37,450 nucleotides of DNA from NCBI RefSeq assembly GCF_007992175.1, contig NZ_BJZT01000023.1, forward strand, positions 1-37,450, written 5' to 3'. The position numbers and the translations under genes were made by a program. The notes beneath the pieces are model-generated. The model saw only the letters and a list, made by a program, of their open reading frames with translations, was not told the DNA's origin and made no database searches. Source of the stretch: Methylobacterium haplocladii (lineage in GTDB: Bacteria > Pseudomonadota > Alphaproteobacteria > Rhizobiales > Beijerinckiaceae). Below are positions 1 to 8,743 of this stretch, piece after piece (positions within the stretch are counted from its first letter, which is position 1; each line of letters opens with the position of its first letter).

Positions 1-41
1 CCCGCCGTTGTCGGACCAAGCGGCACCAGCCCCACCTCCAA

Positions 42-64
42 CTCCTCCCCGCAACGGGGAGGAG
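42..64. repeat. Perfect 10-bp hairpin, probable part of a repeat element
   Basis: CTCCTCCCCG (42-51) and CGGGGAGGAG (55-64) pair perfectly around a CAA loop. It ends about 40 bases before the nadC start. It resembles the hairpin arm at 32066-32091 (CCCCG-CAAG-CGGGG core), so it may be the end of another copy of that intergenic repeat family, cut by the window edge. It could also end transcription of the upstream gene, but no T-tract follows. Confidence 0.6.
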
Positions 65-105
65 AGGCGCACTGTGGATACACAGTGAAGATCGAGACCA
101 CGAAG

Positions 106-966
106 ATGCCTCACGACACGCTTCTTCCGCTGCCTCGGCTTCTCGTCGAGCCGATCGTTCGCGCGGCCCTGCTGGAGGATCTCGGCCGGGCCGGCGACAT
201 CACCACGGATGCGATCGTGCCGGCCGAGGCCCGCCTGTCGGGCGTCATCGCCGCCCGGCAGGAGGGCGTCATTGCCGGCATCGAGACCGCGGTGATCGCC
301 TTCGGCCTGATCGATCCGACCGTGCTAGTCACGGTCGAGCGCGGCGACGGTGCCCGAGTCGCGCCGGGCGATACCGTGATCCGGCTGGACGGGCCGGCGC
401 GGGCCATCCTCACCGCCGAGCGCGTGGCCCTGAACCTCTTGTGCCGGCTCTCGGGTGTCGCCACGGCCACGGCGGCTCTCGTCGAGGCAGCGCGCCCGCA
501 TGGCAGGGCGCGGATCGTCTGCACCCGCAAGACCACGCCGGGCCTGCGGGCGCTGGAGAAGCACGCGGTGCGGGCCGGCGGCGGCGCGAACCATCGCTTC
601 GGCCTCGACGATGCGGTGCTGATCAAGGACAACCACGTCGCGGTGGCCGGCGGCATCGTGTTGGCGATCGAGCGGGCCCGGACCCGCACCGGTCATCTCG
701 TCAAGATCGAGATCGAGGTCGACACCCTGGCTCAGCTCGAACAGGCGCTGTCGGTGGGCGCCGACGCCGTACTCCTCGACAACATGAGCCCGGAGACGCT
801 CGCCGAGGCGGTCCGCATGGTCGGCGGCCGGGCCATCACCGAGGCCTCGGGACGGATCAACCGAGACACCGTCGGCGCGGTGGCCGCTTCCGGCGTCGAC
901 CTGATCTCGGTCGGCTGGATCACGCACAGCGCGGCGATCATCGATCTTGGGCTCGACGCCGCCTGA
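106..966 (+). CDS. nadC: Nicotinate-nucleotide pyrophosphorylase (carboxylating)
   Basis: Quinolinate phosphoribosyltransferase, which converts quinolinate and PRPP to nicotinate mononucleotide, CO2 and PPi in the de novo NAD pathway (cytoplasmic). The protein is about 286 residues, the usual length. Family hallmarks are visible: the N-terminal [15 protein letters not shown] segment, [15 protein letters not shown], the substrate-binding stretch [17 protein letters not shown] followed by [20 protein letters not shown], and the barrel-end motifs VLLDNMSPE and EASGRIN. An in-frame GTG at 85 would add seven residues. ATG at 106 is preferred because the family homology begins just after it, although neither start has a strong ribosome binding site. 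The usual partners nadA and nadB are not in the window and may lie upstream. Confidence 0.95.
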   Translation: MPHDTLLPLPRLLVEPIVRAALLEDLGRAGDITTDAIVPAEARLSGVIAARQEGVIAGIETAVIAFGLIDPTVLVTVERGDGARVAPGDTVIRLDGPARAILTAERVALNLLCRLSGVATATAALVEAARPHGRARIVCTRKTTPGLRALEKHAVRAGGGANHRFGLDDAVLIKDNHVAVAGGIVLAIERARTRTGHLVKIEIEVDTLAQLEQALSVGADAVLLDNMSPETLAEAVRMVGGRAITEASGRINRDTVGAVAASGVDLISVGWITHSAAIIDLGLDAA

Positions 967-1244
967 GCGCCACGCCGAGGTCACAATCTGTTAGGAATTC
1001 GTCCGGACCAGAATCCGGGCAAGTCTTTGGAATCACGGGGCCGCCGAAGACCGGTTTTCCGCGCGTATGGCCAAGCTGCCACCGTGTTGCCACATGGTCA
1101 CGACGGCCGCGGAACCGCGTTCGGTGCGCGAATAGAGCTTGGCTTTAACGCGCTGCGGTTTACGTCTGGGCGTCGATCCGTGCGGCGACGCGCGGCAGTT
1201 ATCCACCGAGTTTCCACAAGTCCGCCTGCCCTCGAGAGGCTTCG

Positions 1245-1877
1245 ATGCGCCGTATCGTCACCGCCCTCGCGGGCCTCGCCTGCGCGTCCATCGCGCTGGC
1301 GGCGCCCGCCTCCGCCTATGAGATCGACCCGCTGACCCGCCAGCCGCTCAGCGACGTGCTGACGGTGCGCGTGCGCCCGCAGAACGCTTCGCTTCCGGCC
1401 GCCGACCCGCTGCAGAGCACGGTGCCCCAGGCCACCGCGATCCAGCGCGAGATGGTGGAATTCTCCGGCCCCTACAGCCCCGGCACCATCGTGGTGTCGA
1501 CGGCCGAGCGCCGTCTCTACCTCGTGATGGGCGGCGGACAGGCCATGCGCTACGGCGTGGGCGTCGGTCGTCCCGGCTTCACCTGGGGCGGCACGCAGAA
1601 CATCACGATGAAGCGCGAATGGCCGGATTGGCGTCCCCCGTCGGAGATGCTGCGCCGCCGTCCCGACCTGCCCCGCTACATGAAAGGCGGCATCGAGAAC
1701 CCGCTCGGCGCCCGCGCCATGTATCTCGGCGGCTCGATCTACCGCATCCACGGTTCGAACGAGCCGGAGACGATTGGCACCGCCGTGTCGTCGGGCTGCA
1801 TCCGCATGACGAATGAGGACGTTTCGGACCTCTACACCCGGGTCAAGGTCGGCACGCGGGTCATCGTCCAGCGCTGA
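1245..1877 (+). CDS. Secreted L,D-transpeptidase (YkuD family)
   Basis: The 210-residue precursor has a clear Sec signal peptide (MRRIVTALAG..., cleavage probably after ASA at about residue 24) and a YkuD catalytic domain from about residue 79 to the C terminus. The catalytic signature is intact: His169 in YRIHGSNEP and Cys185 in SSGCIRM. Family members form 3-3 peptidoglycan cross-links or attach proteins to peptidoglycan in the periplasm. Which of these this one does cannot be told from sequence. A GAGAGG ribosome binding site lies just before the ATG. It stands alone and a terminator follows at 1904-1934. There is no LysM or other extra wall-binding domain, so this is the short single-domain alphaproteobacterial type. 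Confidence 0.92.
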   Translation: MRRIVTALAGLACASIALAAPASAYEIDPLTRQPLSDVLTVRVRPQNASLPAADPLQSTVPQATAIQREMVEFSGPYSPGTIVVSTAERRLYLVMGGGQAMRYGVGVGRPGFTWGGTQNITMKREWPDWRPPSEMLRRRPDLPRYMKGGIENPLGARAMYLGGSIYRIHGSNEPETIGTAVSSGCIRMTNEDVSDLYTRVKVGTRVIVQR

Positions 1878-1903
1878 GTGCGGTTCTCTGAGGATCGATC
1901 GAA

Positions 1904-1934
1904 GGGCCGGCGGAAACGTCGGCCCTATTCTTTT
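1904..1934 (+). terminator. Intrinsic terminator after the L,D-transpeptidase gene
   Basis: GGGCCGGC (1904-1911) pairs with GTCGGCCC (1918-1925), with one G-T wobble, around a GGAAAC loop. It is followed by TATTCTTTT, giving a stem plus T-rich tail typical of Rho-independent termination. It lies 27 bases after the transpeptidase stop codon. Confidence 0.75.
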
Positions 1935-2158
1935 GCGCGGTTCCTCACGCGATCGGGAACCGGCGGGCGTGCATCGCCGCCACACTGGCGCCATCATGGC
2001 GGCATGACCCTCGCAGGCGGTGGATCGACGTTGCGTGCAGGGTCCGCCCCGCGATCCGAGCTACGATAAGGAGCGCCCGTGCGAACCGCCCTGCCCCAGA
2101 CCCGCGCCGAACGGTTGCAGGCCGGCGCAGGCAGGCCGCGCGTGTCGAGGGTCGTCTG

Positions 2159-3259
2159 ATGCTGCCGCAGCACCGATGGTTCTGGGTCCTGATCCTCGTC
2201 GCCGCTGGCGGCGCGGGCCTGCTCTACAACGTCGTGTTCGCACAGGGCGCCTCGCCGGCGGCCGGGTTCGTCTACGGCTTCTGCATCGGCACGGCGGCTT
2301 TGGCCTTCGACAGGGGGCTGATCCTGGCCGGCCTGCAATCGCGCATCCGGCGCCTGCCCGCCTCCCTCTACGTGCCGGCGGCCGAACTCTCCTACGTGCT
2401 GATGATCGTTGCCGGCAATGCGCTCGGCGGCGTCGTCGTCTGGGCGCTCGGTCTCACCGGCGACCATCTCGGCGAGGCGGTGCGCACGACGCCCCGTGTG
2501 CTGGCCTACGCGCTCGCGGTCTCGGCCTTCCTCGTCTTCGTCATCCGCATGCGCGACCTCATCGGTGGCGAGGTCTTCGTGAACTTCCTGATCGGCCGCT
2601 ATCACCGGCCGGTCGAGGAGGAGCGCATCTTCCTGTTCCTCGACGTGGTCGGCTCGACCGCCTTCGCCGAGACCCACGGCGACCTGCGGGCGCAAGAATA
2701 TCTCGGGGCGGTATTCGCCACGCTGGCCGAGCCGGTGCGCCGGTTCCAGGGCTCCACCGACGACTATATCGGCGACATGGCGATGATCACCTGGCCGATG
2801 GAGCGCGGACTCAAGGACGCGCGCTGCGTCTCCTGCCTGTTCGCCGTCCGCGACCGGATCGAGGCCGAGGCCGAGGCCTGGAAGACCCGCTTCGGCACCG
2901 TGCCGCGGCTGCGCGCGGCTTTGCACGGCGGCTCGGTGGTCACGGCGGAAGTCGGGGTCGACCGGCACAAGATCGCGTATTTCGGCGACGCGGTGAACGT
3001 GACCTCGCGGATCGAGGCGCTGTGCCGGCCCCTCGGCGTCGACATGCTGATCTCGCAAGCCCTGCTCGACCGTCTGCCGCCGCTGCCGGCCGGGATCAGC
3101 GTGCGCCCCCTCGGCTCGCACACCCTGCGCGGGCGCGACCAGCAACTCGCCGTGGCGACGCTGGAGCGGAGCGGCGATGCCGCTGCCGCCATGGTCGAGA
3201 AGGCCGTCGCCGCCGATCCGCCCTCCGCCGCCCGGCCGCGGGCCGCCGTCGCGCGATGA
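2159..3259 (+). CDS. Membrane-anchored class III adenylate/guanylate cyclase
   Basis: The protein has 366 residues. The first ~135 form a membrane domain with about four hydrophobic segments (near 7-28, 36-58, 72-98 and 112-130). A class III nucleotide cyclase domain follows, from about 155 to 330. The two metal-binding aspartates are visible as D162 (LFLDVVGST) and D206 (YIGDMAMI). K271 and D277 (KIAYFGDAVN) sit at the base-recognition positions, and N280 and R284 (NVTSR) at the transition-state positions. All are consistent with an active enzyme with adenylate-type Lys/Asp specificity, which suggests cAMP as product (inference). The C-terminal ~35 residues are Ala/Pro-rich and probably disordered. 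No neighbour identifies the input signal. ATG 2159 was chosen because it starts just before the first membrane segment. Confidence 0.88.
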   Translation: MLPQHRWFWVLILVAAGGAGLLYNVVFAQGASPAAGFVYGFCIGTAALAFDRGLILAGLQSRIRRLPASLYVPAAELSYVLMIVAGNALGGVVVWALGLTGDHLGEAVRTTPRVLAYALAVSAFLVFVIRMRDLIGGEVFVNFLIGRYHRPVEEERIFLFLDVVGSTAFAETHGDLRAQEYLGAVFATLAEPVRRFQGSTDDYIGDMAMITWPMERGLKDARCVSCLFAVRDRIEAEAEAWKTRFGTVPRLRAALHGGSVVTAEVGVDRHKIAYFGDAVNVTSRIEALCRPLGVDMLISQALLDRLPPLPAGISVRPLGSHTLRGRDQQLAVATLERSGDAAAAMVEKAVAADPPSAARPRAAVAR

Positions 3260-3281
3260 CCCGGATCGCCGAGCGACGGCC

Positions 3282-3539
3282 TTAGTACTTGGAGCGGCCC
3301 GAGCAGCGGAAGGCCCGGATCTGGTCTTCGCCGACGCGGCCGACGGAGGTCTGGACGCCTTCGTCCTTGGTGAGCGCATAGGCGTAATCGAGAGCGGCGA
3401 GTTTCAGAGGATCGAGCCGCCGACCGAGGAGCGTACCGGCATCGGCAAAGACGGCGCCCTTCAGGCAGAAATCCTTCGGAACGCCGGGGATCGGGAAATG
3501 AACCTTCCAGCGTGCCACACTGTTCAGGAGATTCGCGGG
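3282..3539 (-). pseudogene. Relic of the BamA (Omp85) C-terminal barrel
   Basis: Read on the minus strand, an open frame directly after the groEL terminator encodes about 85 residues that look like the last part of the outer-membrane assembly factor BamA. It has a barrel-strand motif VHFPIPGVPKDFCLKGAVF followed by ADAGTLLG, then DYAYALTKDEG, and an end of the type IRAFRCSGRSKY, finishing on an aromatic residue as outer-membrane barrels do. The part of BamA normally found between the AGTL and DYA.. motifs is largely missing, and everything before the fragment (POTRA domains and most of the barrel) is absent. A GTG at 3518 could start a short ORF, but no signal peptide is possible. Most likely it is a decaying duplicate. 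The match is from memory of the family and needs an alignment. Confidence 0.6.
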
Positions 3540-3548
3540 CTGCCAACG

Positions 3549-3575
3549 AAAAAGGGGCCGCCTCTCGGCGACCCC
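3549..3575 (-). terminator. Intrinsic terminator of groESL
   Basis: On the minus strand GGGGTCGCC (3575-3567), loop GAGA and GGCGGCCCC (3562-3554) form a 9-bp stem with one G-T wobble, followed by TTTTT (3553-3549). It starts about 30 bases after the groEL stop, a textbook Rho-independent terminator ending the groES-groEL transcript before the BamA relic. Confidence 0.9.
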
Positions 3576-3603
3576 TCTCGTCTGTTGCGATGGTGGCGCG
3601 GAC

Positions 3604-5313
<1,710 letters not shown>

Positions 5314-5352
5314 TCAAAGGGCTGTCGTTCGGGTCGTTCTGGGAGGCGTCGC

Positions 5353-5643
5353 TTAGAGTGCGACGACGCCCATGATGTCGGATTCCTTCATGATCAGGAG
5401 GTCCTGACCATCGATCTTGACCTCGGTGCCGGACCACTTGCCGAACAGCACGCGGTCGCCGGCCTTGACGTCGAGCGCGTTGATGCGGCCGGCCTCGTCA
5501 CGGGCGCCGGGACCGACGGCGAGAACTTCGCCCTCTTGCGGCTTTTCCTTGACGGTATCCGGGATGATGATGCCGCCCTTCGTCTTCTCTTCACCCTCAA
5601 TGCGGCGGACGACGACTCGGTCGTGCAGCGGACGGAACTTCAT
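5353..5643 (-). CDS. groES: Co-chaperonin GroES (Hsp10)
   Basis: The protein has 96 residues, full length for the family. It forms the heptameric lid of the GroEL cage. It begins [14 protein letters not shown], contains the mobile loop that binds GroEL (around [21 protein letters not shown]) and ends [16 protein letters not shown] ribosome binding site lies seven bases before the ATG. It is the first gene of the groES-groEL operon, with a promoter and CIRCE operator about 70-135 bases upstream. Confidence 0.98.
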   Translation of the reverse strand: MKFRPLHDRVVVRRIEGEEKTKGGIIIPDTVKEKPQEGEVLAVGPGARDEAGRINALDVKAGDRVLFGKWSGTEVKIDGQDLLIMKESDIMGVVAL

Positions 5644-5711
5644 GAGCTGCCCTCTTGCTTCGAATTCTGGGATGGTCTTGATGCGGCGAAGACCGCGTCA
5701 CGACCCGCTCG

Positions 5712-5738
5712 TTAGCACTCTCATGTCGTGAGTGCCAG
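5712..5738 (-). promoter_or_regulatory. CIRCE operator (HrcA binding site)
   Basis: Inverted repeat TTAGCACTC (5712-5720), nine-base spacer, GAGTGCCAG (5730-5738) on the plus strand. The left arm is a perfect match to the CIRCE consensus TTAGCACTC-N9-GAGTGCTAA. The right arm differs at the last three bases except one (CAG against TAA). It lies about 70 bases upstream of groES, just downstream of the predicted promoter, so it would sit at the start of the transcript. This is the standard arrangement for HrcA repression of groESL until heat stress. hrcA itself is not in the window. Confidence 0.95.
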
Positions 5739-5749
5739 CGGCAGCGGTG

Positions 5750-5777
5750 AGATAGGCACGCTCCAATTTCGAGTCAA
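5750..5777 (-). promoter_or_regulatory. Predicted sigma-70-type promoter of groESL
   Basis: On the minus strand TTGACT (5777-5772), a 16-base spacer and CTATCT (5755-5750). The predicted transcription start near 5743 falls beside the CIRCE element, as expected for an HrcA-regulated housekeeping promoter. I see no convincing RpoH-type -35/-10 pair here. Confidence 0.65.
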
Positions 5778-5852
5778 TGAGCGCTGCCGTTCGCCCCGAA
5801 CGGAAAAGCGGCTTCTTCCGCCGGACGCGGTCTCAGAAGGTTCTTCGCATCC

Positions 5853-6866
5853 ATGATCAGCCTGCACGGGCCGCACGGCCCGGTCGACCATGGCGTGCTC
5901 AAGGCCGGGGGTGGCCTGCCCGAGCACGCGGTCTGGATCGACCTGCTCGACCCCACCGAGGAAGAGGCGCGGCAGGTCGAGGCGGCCACCGGCATCCGGG
6001 TGCCCTCGCGCGCCGCTTTGAGCGAAGTCGAGTCGTCGAGCCGCCTGCGCCGGCTGAAGAACGGCGGCCTCTCGCTGTCCTCGCCGATGATCACCTTCGA
6101 CCGCACCGATCTCGCCCTGAAGCCACTGGGCTTCGTGCTCACCAAGGAGCACCTCGTCACCATCCGCTTCGCCGACCTGCGCTCCTACGAGACCGTGAAG
6201 ACGCGGGTGGCCGAGCATGACGGCGACTGCACCACCAGCGTCGACATCTTCCTGCTGGTGATCGAGGAGCTGGTCGACGGCCTCGCCGACACGCTGGAGG
6301 AGATGTCGAGCGATCTCGGCCAACTCTCGACGCGGATCTTCGACTTCGACCCCGCCGCCAAGCCCGGCTCCGACAACGGCAGCCGCGGTTCGCCGAAGCG
6401 CCGCGATCTGGCCCTGCGCCGACTGCTCCGCTCCATCGGCCGGCAGGGCAAGTCCCTGGCGAAGGTCCGCGCCAGCTTGCTCGGCCTCGAGCGGATCGTG
6501 CCCTTCGTGAAGGATTCCTGCCCGCAGGCGCTGGGGTTCGGGGAAGAGGAGAGCCCCCGCTTCGACACCCTCTCGCGGGACATCGCCTCGCTCGACGAGT
6601 TCGAGACGCGCCAGTCGGAGACGCTTCAGTTCCTGCTCGACGCGGCCCTCGGGCTGATCAACATCGAGCAGAACAACGCCTTTCGCGTGCTCACCGTCGT
6701 CTCGGTCGTCGGCATCCCGCCGACCCTGATCGCCTCGATGTACGGCATGAACTTCAAGCATATGCCCGAACTCGAATGGGCCTACGGCTATCCTTACGGT
6801 CTGGCTCTGATCGCGCTTTCGGCGCTGCTTCCGATCCTGATTTTTCGCATCAAGGGCTGGGTGTAG
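5853..6866 (+). CDS. CorA-family divalent metal ion transporter
   Basis: The protein has 337 residues. CorA-type proteins form pentameric inner-membrane channels for Mg2+ (some for Co2+, Ni2+ or Zn2+). A large cytoplasmic N-terminal domain (about 1-275) is followed by two C-terminal membrane helices (about 276-299 and 313-334) joined by the signature YGMNF (GMN motif) and an acidic/aromatic loop MPELEWAYGYP. The last residues FRIKGWV after the second helix also fit the family. AGAAGG lies about 12 bases before the ATG. It is divergent from groES and shares the roughly 200-base intergenic region. Ion specificity cannot be decided from sequence. Confidence 0.93.
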   Translation: MISLHGPHGPVDHGVLKAGGGLPEHAVWIDLLDPTEEEARQVEAATGIRVPSRAALSEVESSSRLRRLKNGGLSLSSPMITFDRTDLALKPLGFVLTKEHLVTIRFADLRSYETVKTRVAEHDGDCTTSVDIFLLVIEELVDGLADTLEEMSSDLGQLSTRIFDFDPAAKPGSDNGSRGSPKRRDLALRRLLRSIGRQGKSLAKVRASLLGLERIVPFVKDSCPQALGFGEEESPRFDTLSRDIASLDEFETRQSETLQFLLDAALGLINIEQNNAFRVLTVVSVVGIPPTLIASMYGMNFKHMPELEWAYGYPYGLALIALSALLPILIFRIKGWV

Positions 6867-6910
6867 GGGCCACGCGGTCGTTCCGAAGCGCGACCGGGCA
6901 CCCACCACGG

Positions 6911-7054
6911 CCCCTCATGCTGAGGAGCCCGCGCCAGCGGGCCTCCAAGCACGGCAGCGGCTCGTCCCGCACACCGGACGCTAGCCGACCCGATGCTTTG
7001 CAGTACCGCCAGCCGTGCTTCGAGGCCGCTGGCGCGGCGCCTCAGCATGAGGGG
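6911..7054. repeat. Large palindromic intergenic repeat element
   Basis: The outer arms CCCCTCATGCTGAGG (6911-6925) and CCTCAGCATGAGGGG (7040-7054) are perfect 15-base complements. The next ~30 bases of each arm (around GCGCCAGCGG and AAGCACGGC on the left, GCCGTGCTT and CCGCTGGCGC on the right) also pair with few mismatches. About 50 less symmetrical bases lie between them. The whole could fold into one long hairpin. This type of element recurs in many alphaproteobacterial genomes (from memory). It fills most of the gap between corA and the flippase gene and may end corA transcription. Confidence 0.85.
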
Positions 7055-7178
7055 CGTTGTCGTTTGCAGGATCGGATCTGGTCCCACCTTTCCGTTCAGC
7101 CTTTCTTGGCGCCTCGCCCCGAGAATGCCGTGGGCGCGTGGTGAGACACCGGCGCAGTCGCGCGGGACCTCTGCACCG

Positions 7179-8627
7179 ATGGCCGTGATCGTCGCCTTCG
7201 TCATCAACTCGGCCTTGAACCTGCTGCTCGGCCTGCTCATCGCGAAGATGCTCGGGCCGGCGGATTTCGGGCGTTTCGCCCTGGCGACCGCCGGGGCGGT
7301 GGTGCTGAACACGCTGCTGTTCGAGTGGCTGCGGCTCTCGGCGACGCGGTTCTATTCGGCGCGCGTGCGCGACGGCGAGCCCTGGATCCGGGCCGGGCTC
7401 GACCGTGCCTACGGCGTCATCGCCGTCGCCCTCGTCGCTCTCGCCGCACTCTGCGCCGGCCTCGGCCTCGCGATCGATCCGAGCCCCGAGAGCCGGCTCG
7501 CGATCACTGCGGCGACCGCGCTCACCGCCGTCGGCATCGGGCTGTTCGACTATCACGCCGCGCTCGCCCGCGCCCGCTTCGTCGGGGGCACCTATCTCAA
7601 GCTCGTGGTCTGGAAGAACGTCTTCGGCCTCGTGCTGATGGCGGGCACGGCCTGGTTCTTCCCGCAGCCGGTCTGGGTGCTGCTCGCGGGCGCGGCGGCC
7701 CAGGCGCTCGCCGTGGTCGTGATGCGCGCCGCACTGCACGACCGGCCGGGCGTGTTCGCGCCGGAGCGCAGCCGGCAGACGCTGCGGCTGTTTGCCGGCT
7801 ACGGGCTGCCGCTGATCGCGGCAAACGCGATCTACCAGCTGATGCCGTTCATCAACCGCGGCGCCATCGCGGCGGCGGCAGACTTTTCCGAAGCCGGCTA
7901 TTTCGCGCTCGCGGCCGATCTCGGCTCGCGCGGCTTCTCGACGCTCGGCACCGCCCTCGATCTGCTGCTGTTCCAGCTTGCGGTGCGGGCGGAGGAGCAT
8001 CACGGCCGCGAGGCGGCGGAAGCGCAGATCACGCGCAACATCGGCGTCGTGGTCGCCCTGCTGCTGCCCTGCGCCGCCGGCTATTGGGCGGTGACGCCGG
8101 CGCTGCAGCAGCTCGTCGTGCCGGAGGCCTTTCGCGGGCCGTTCGCGCTCTACACCGCGCTGCTGATCCCCGGCCTGTTCTGCCTCTCGATCATGAACTT
8201 CGCTCTGAACCCGATCTTCCAGATCCGGCGCCGGACGAGGCCGGTGATCGCCGCCGCGCTGCTGGGCTGCGCGATCAACGGCATCGGCCTCGCCGTGCTG
8301 CCGAGGCTGATGGGACCGGCCGGCATCGCGGTGGCGCAGTCGTTGGGGCTCGCGGCGGCGGTGGCGCTGCTGGCGGGCCGCGCCCTGTTCGGCCCGGATC
8401 GGCTCGCGATGCCGTGGCGCGACATCGGGCTCTCCGCCGCAGCGAGCCTCGCCATGCTGGTGGTACTGGCGCCCCTGCGCCATCTCGAACCGGCCGTCGC
8501 CCTGACGATCTGCGTCGGCCTCGGCGTCGCGCTCTACGGAGCGGTGGTTTGGGTCTTCGACATCGCGGGACTGCGCCTGCTCGTCACGGAGCGGTTCGGA
8601 CGCCGGCGTCCGGTGGCGGCGGAATAG
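7179..8627 (+). CDS. Polysaccharide biosynthesis/flippase-type membrane protein
   Basis: The protein has about 482 residues from ATG 7179. It is a polytopic inner-membrane protein with roughly 12 to 14 hydrophobic segments. The first reads MAVIVAFVINSALNLLLGLL and is followed by AKMLGPADFGRFALA, a motif typical of the Wzx/MATE-like polysaccharide transporters (MOP superfamily) that flip lipid-linked sugars across the inner membrane. The frame stays open upstream to 6993, but that part overlaps the palindromic repeat and has no family character. ATG 7125 (GAGA just before it) is an alternative start adding 18 residues. No glycosyltransferases are adjacent, so the substrate is unknown. Moderately sure of family, not of substrate. 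Confidence 0.8.
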   Translation: MAVIVAFVINSALNLLLGLLIAKMLGPADFGRFALATAGAVVLNTLLFEWLRLSATRFYSARVRDGEPWIRAGLDRAYGVIAVALVALAALCAGLGLAIDPSPESRLAITAATALTAVGIGLFDYHAALARARFVGGTYLKLVVWKNVFGLVLMAGTAWFFPQPVWVLLAGAAAQALAVVVMRAALHDRPGVFAPERSRQTLRLFAGYGLPLIAANAIYQLMPFINRGAIAAAADFSEAGYFALAADLGSRGFSTLGTALDLLLFQLAVRAEEHHGREAAEAQITRNIGVVVALLLPCAAGYWAVTPALQQLVVPEAFRGPFALYTALLIPGLFCLSIMNFALNPIFQIRRRTRPVIAAALLGCAINGIGLAVLPRLMGPAGIAVAQSLGLAAAVALLAGRALFGPDRLAMPWRDIGLSAAASLAMLVVLAPLRHLEPAVALTICVGLGVALYGAVVWVFDIAGLRLLVTERFGRRRPVAAE

Positions 8628-8743
8628 GGGTATTCGCGCAGAAATCCTCTCCTGCGCCCCGCGGTCGCGCTTGTATCCCATGGCCATTCCGTTTTGAGTG
8701 CTTCCAAAGAGCGCGGATCACAGGCGCTCACGGGCAGGAAACC

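Noticed and set aside
1199..1207. DnaA-box-like TTATCCACC, and TGTGGATAC at 73-81
   Set aside because: Each differs by one base from the DnaA 9-mer, and they are isolated and 1.1 kb apart. This is not an origin-like cluster. An origin nearby is suggested only by parS.
5721..6908. 395-codon minus-strand open frame across corA and the groES promoter
   Set aside because: It overlaps the CIRCE/promoter region and an unmistakable CorA gene on the other strand, so it is a shadow frame.
6981..8687. Long open frame on the minus strand across the flippase gene
   Set aside because: It is an Arg/Asp/His-rich antisense shadow typical of GC-rich genes. The plus-strand frame encodes a clear membrane protein.
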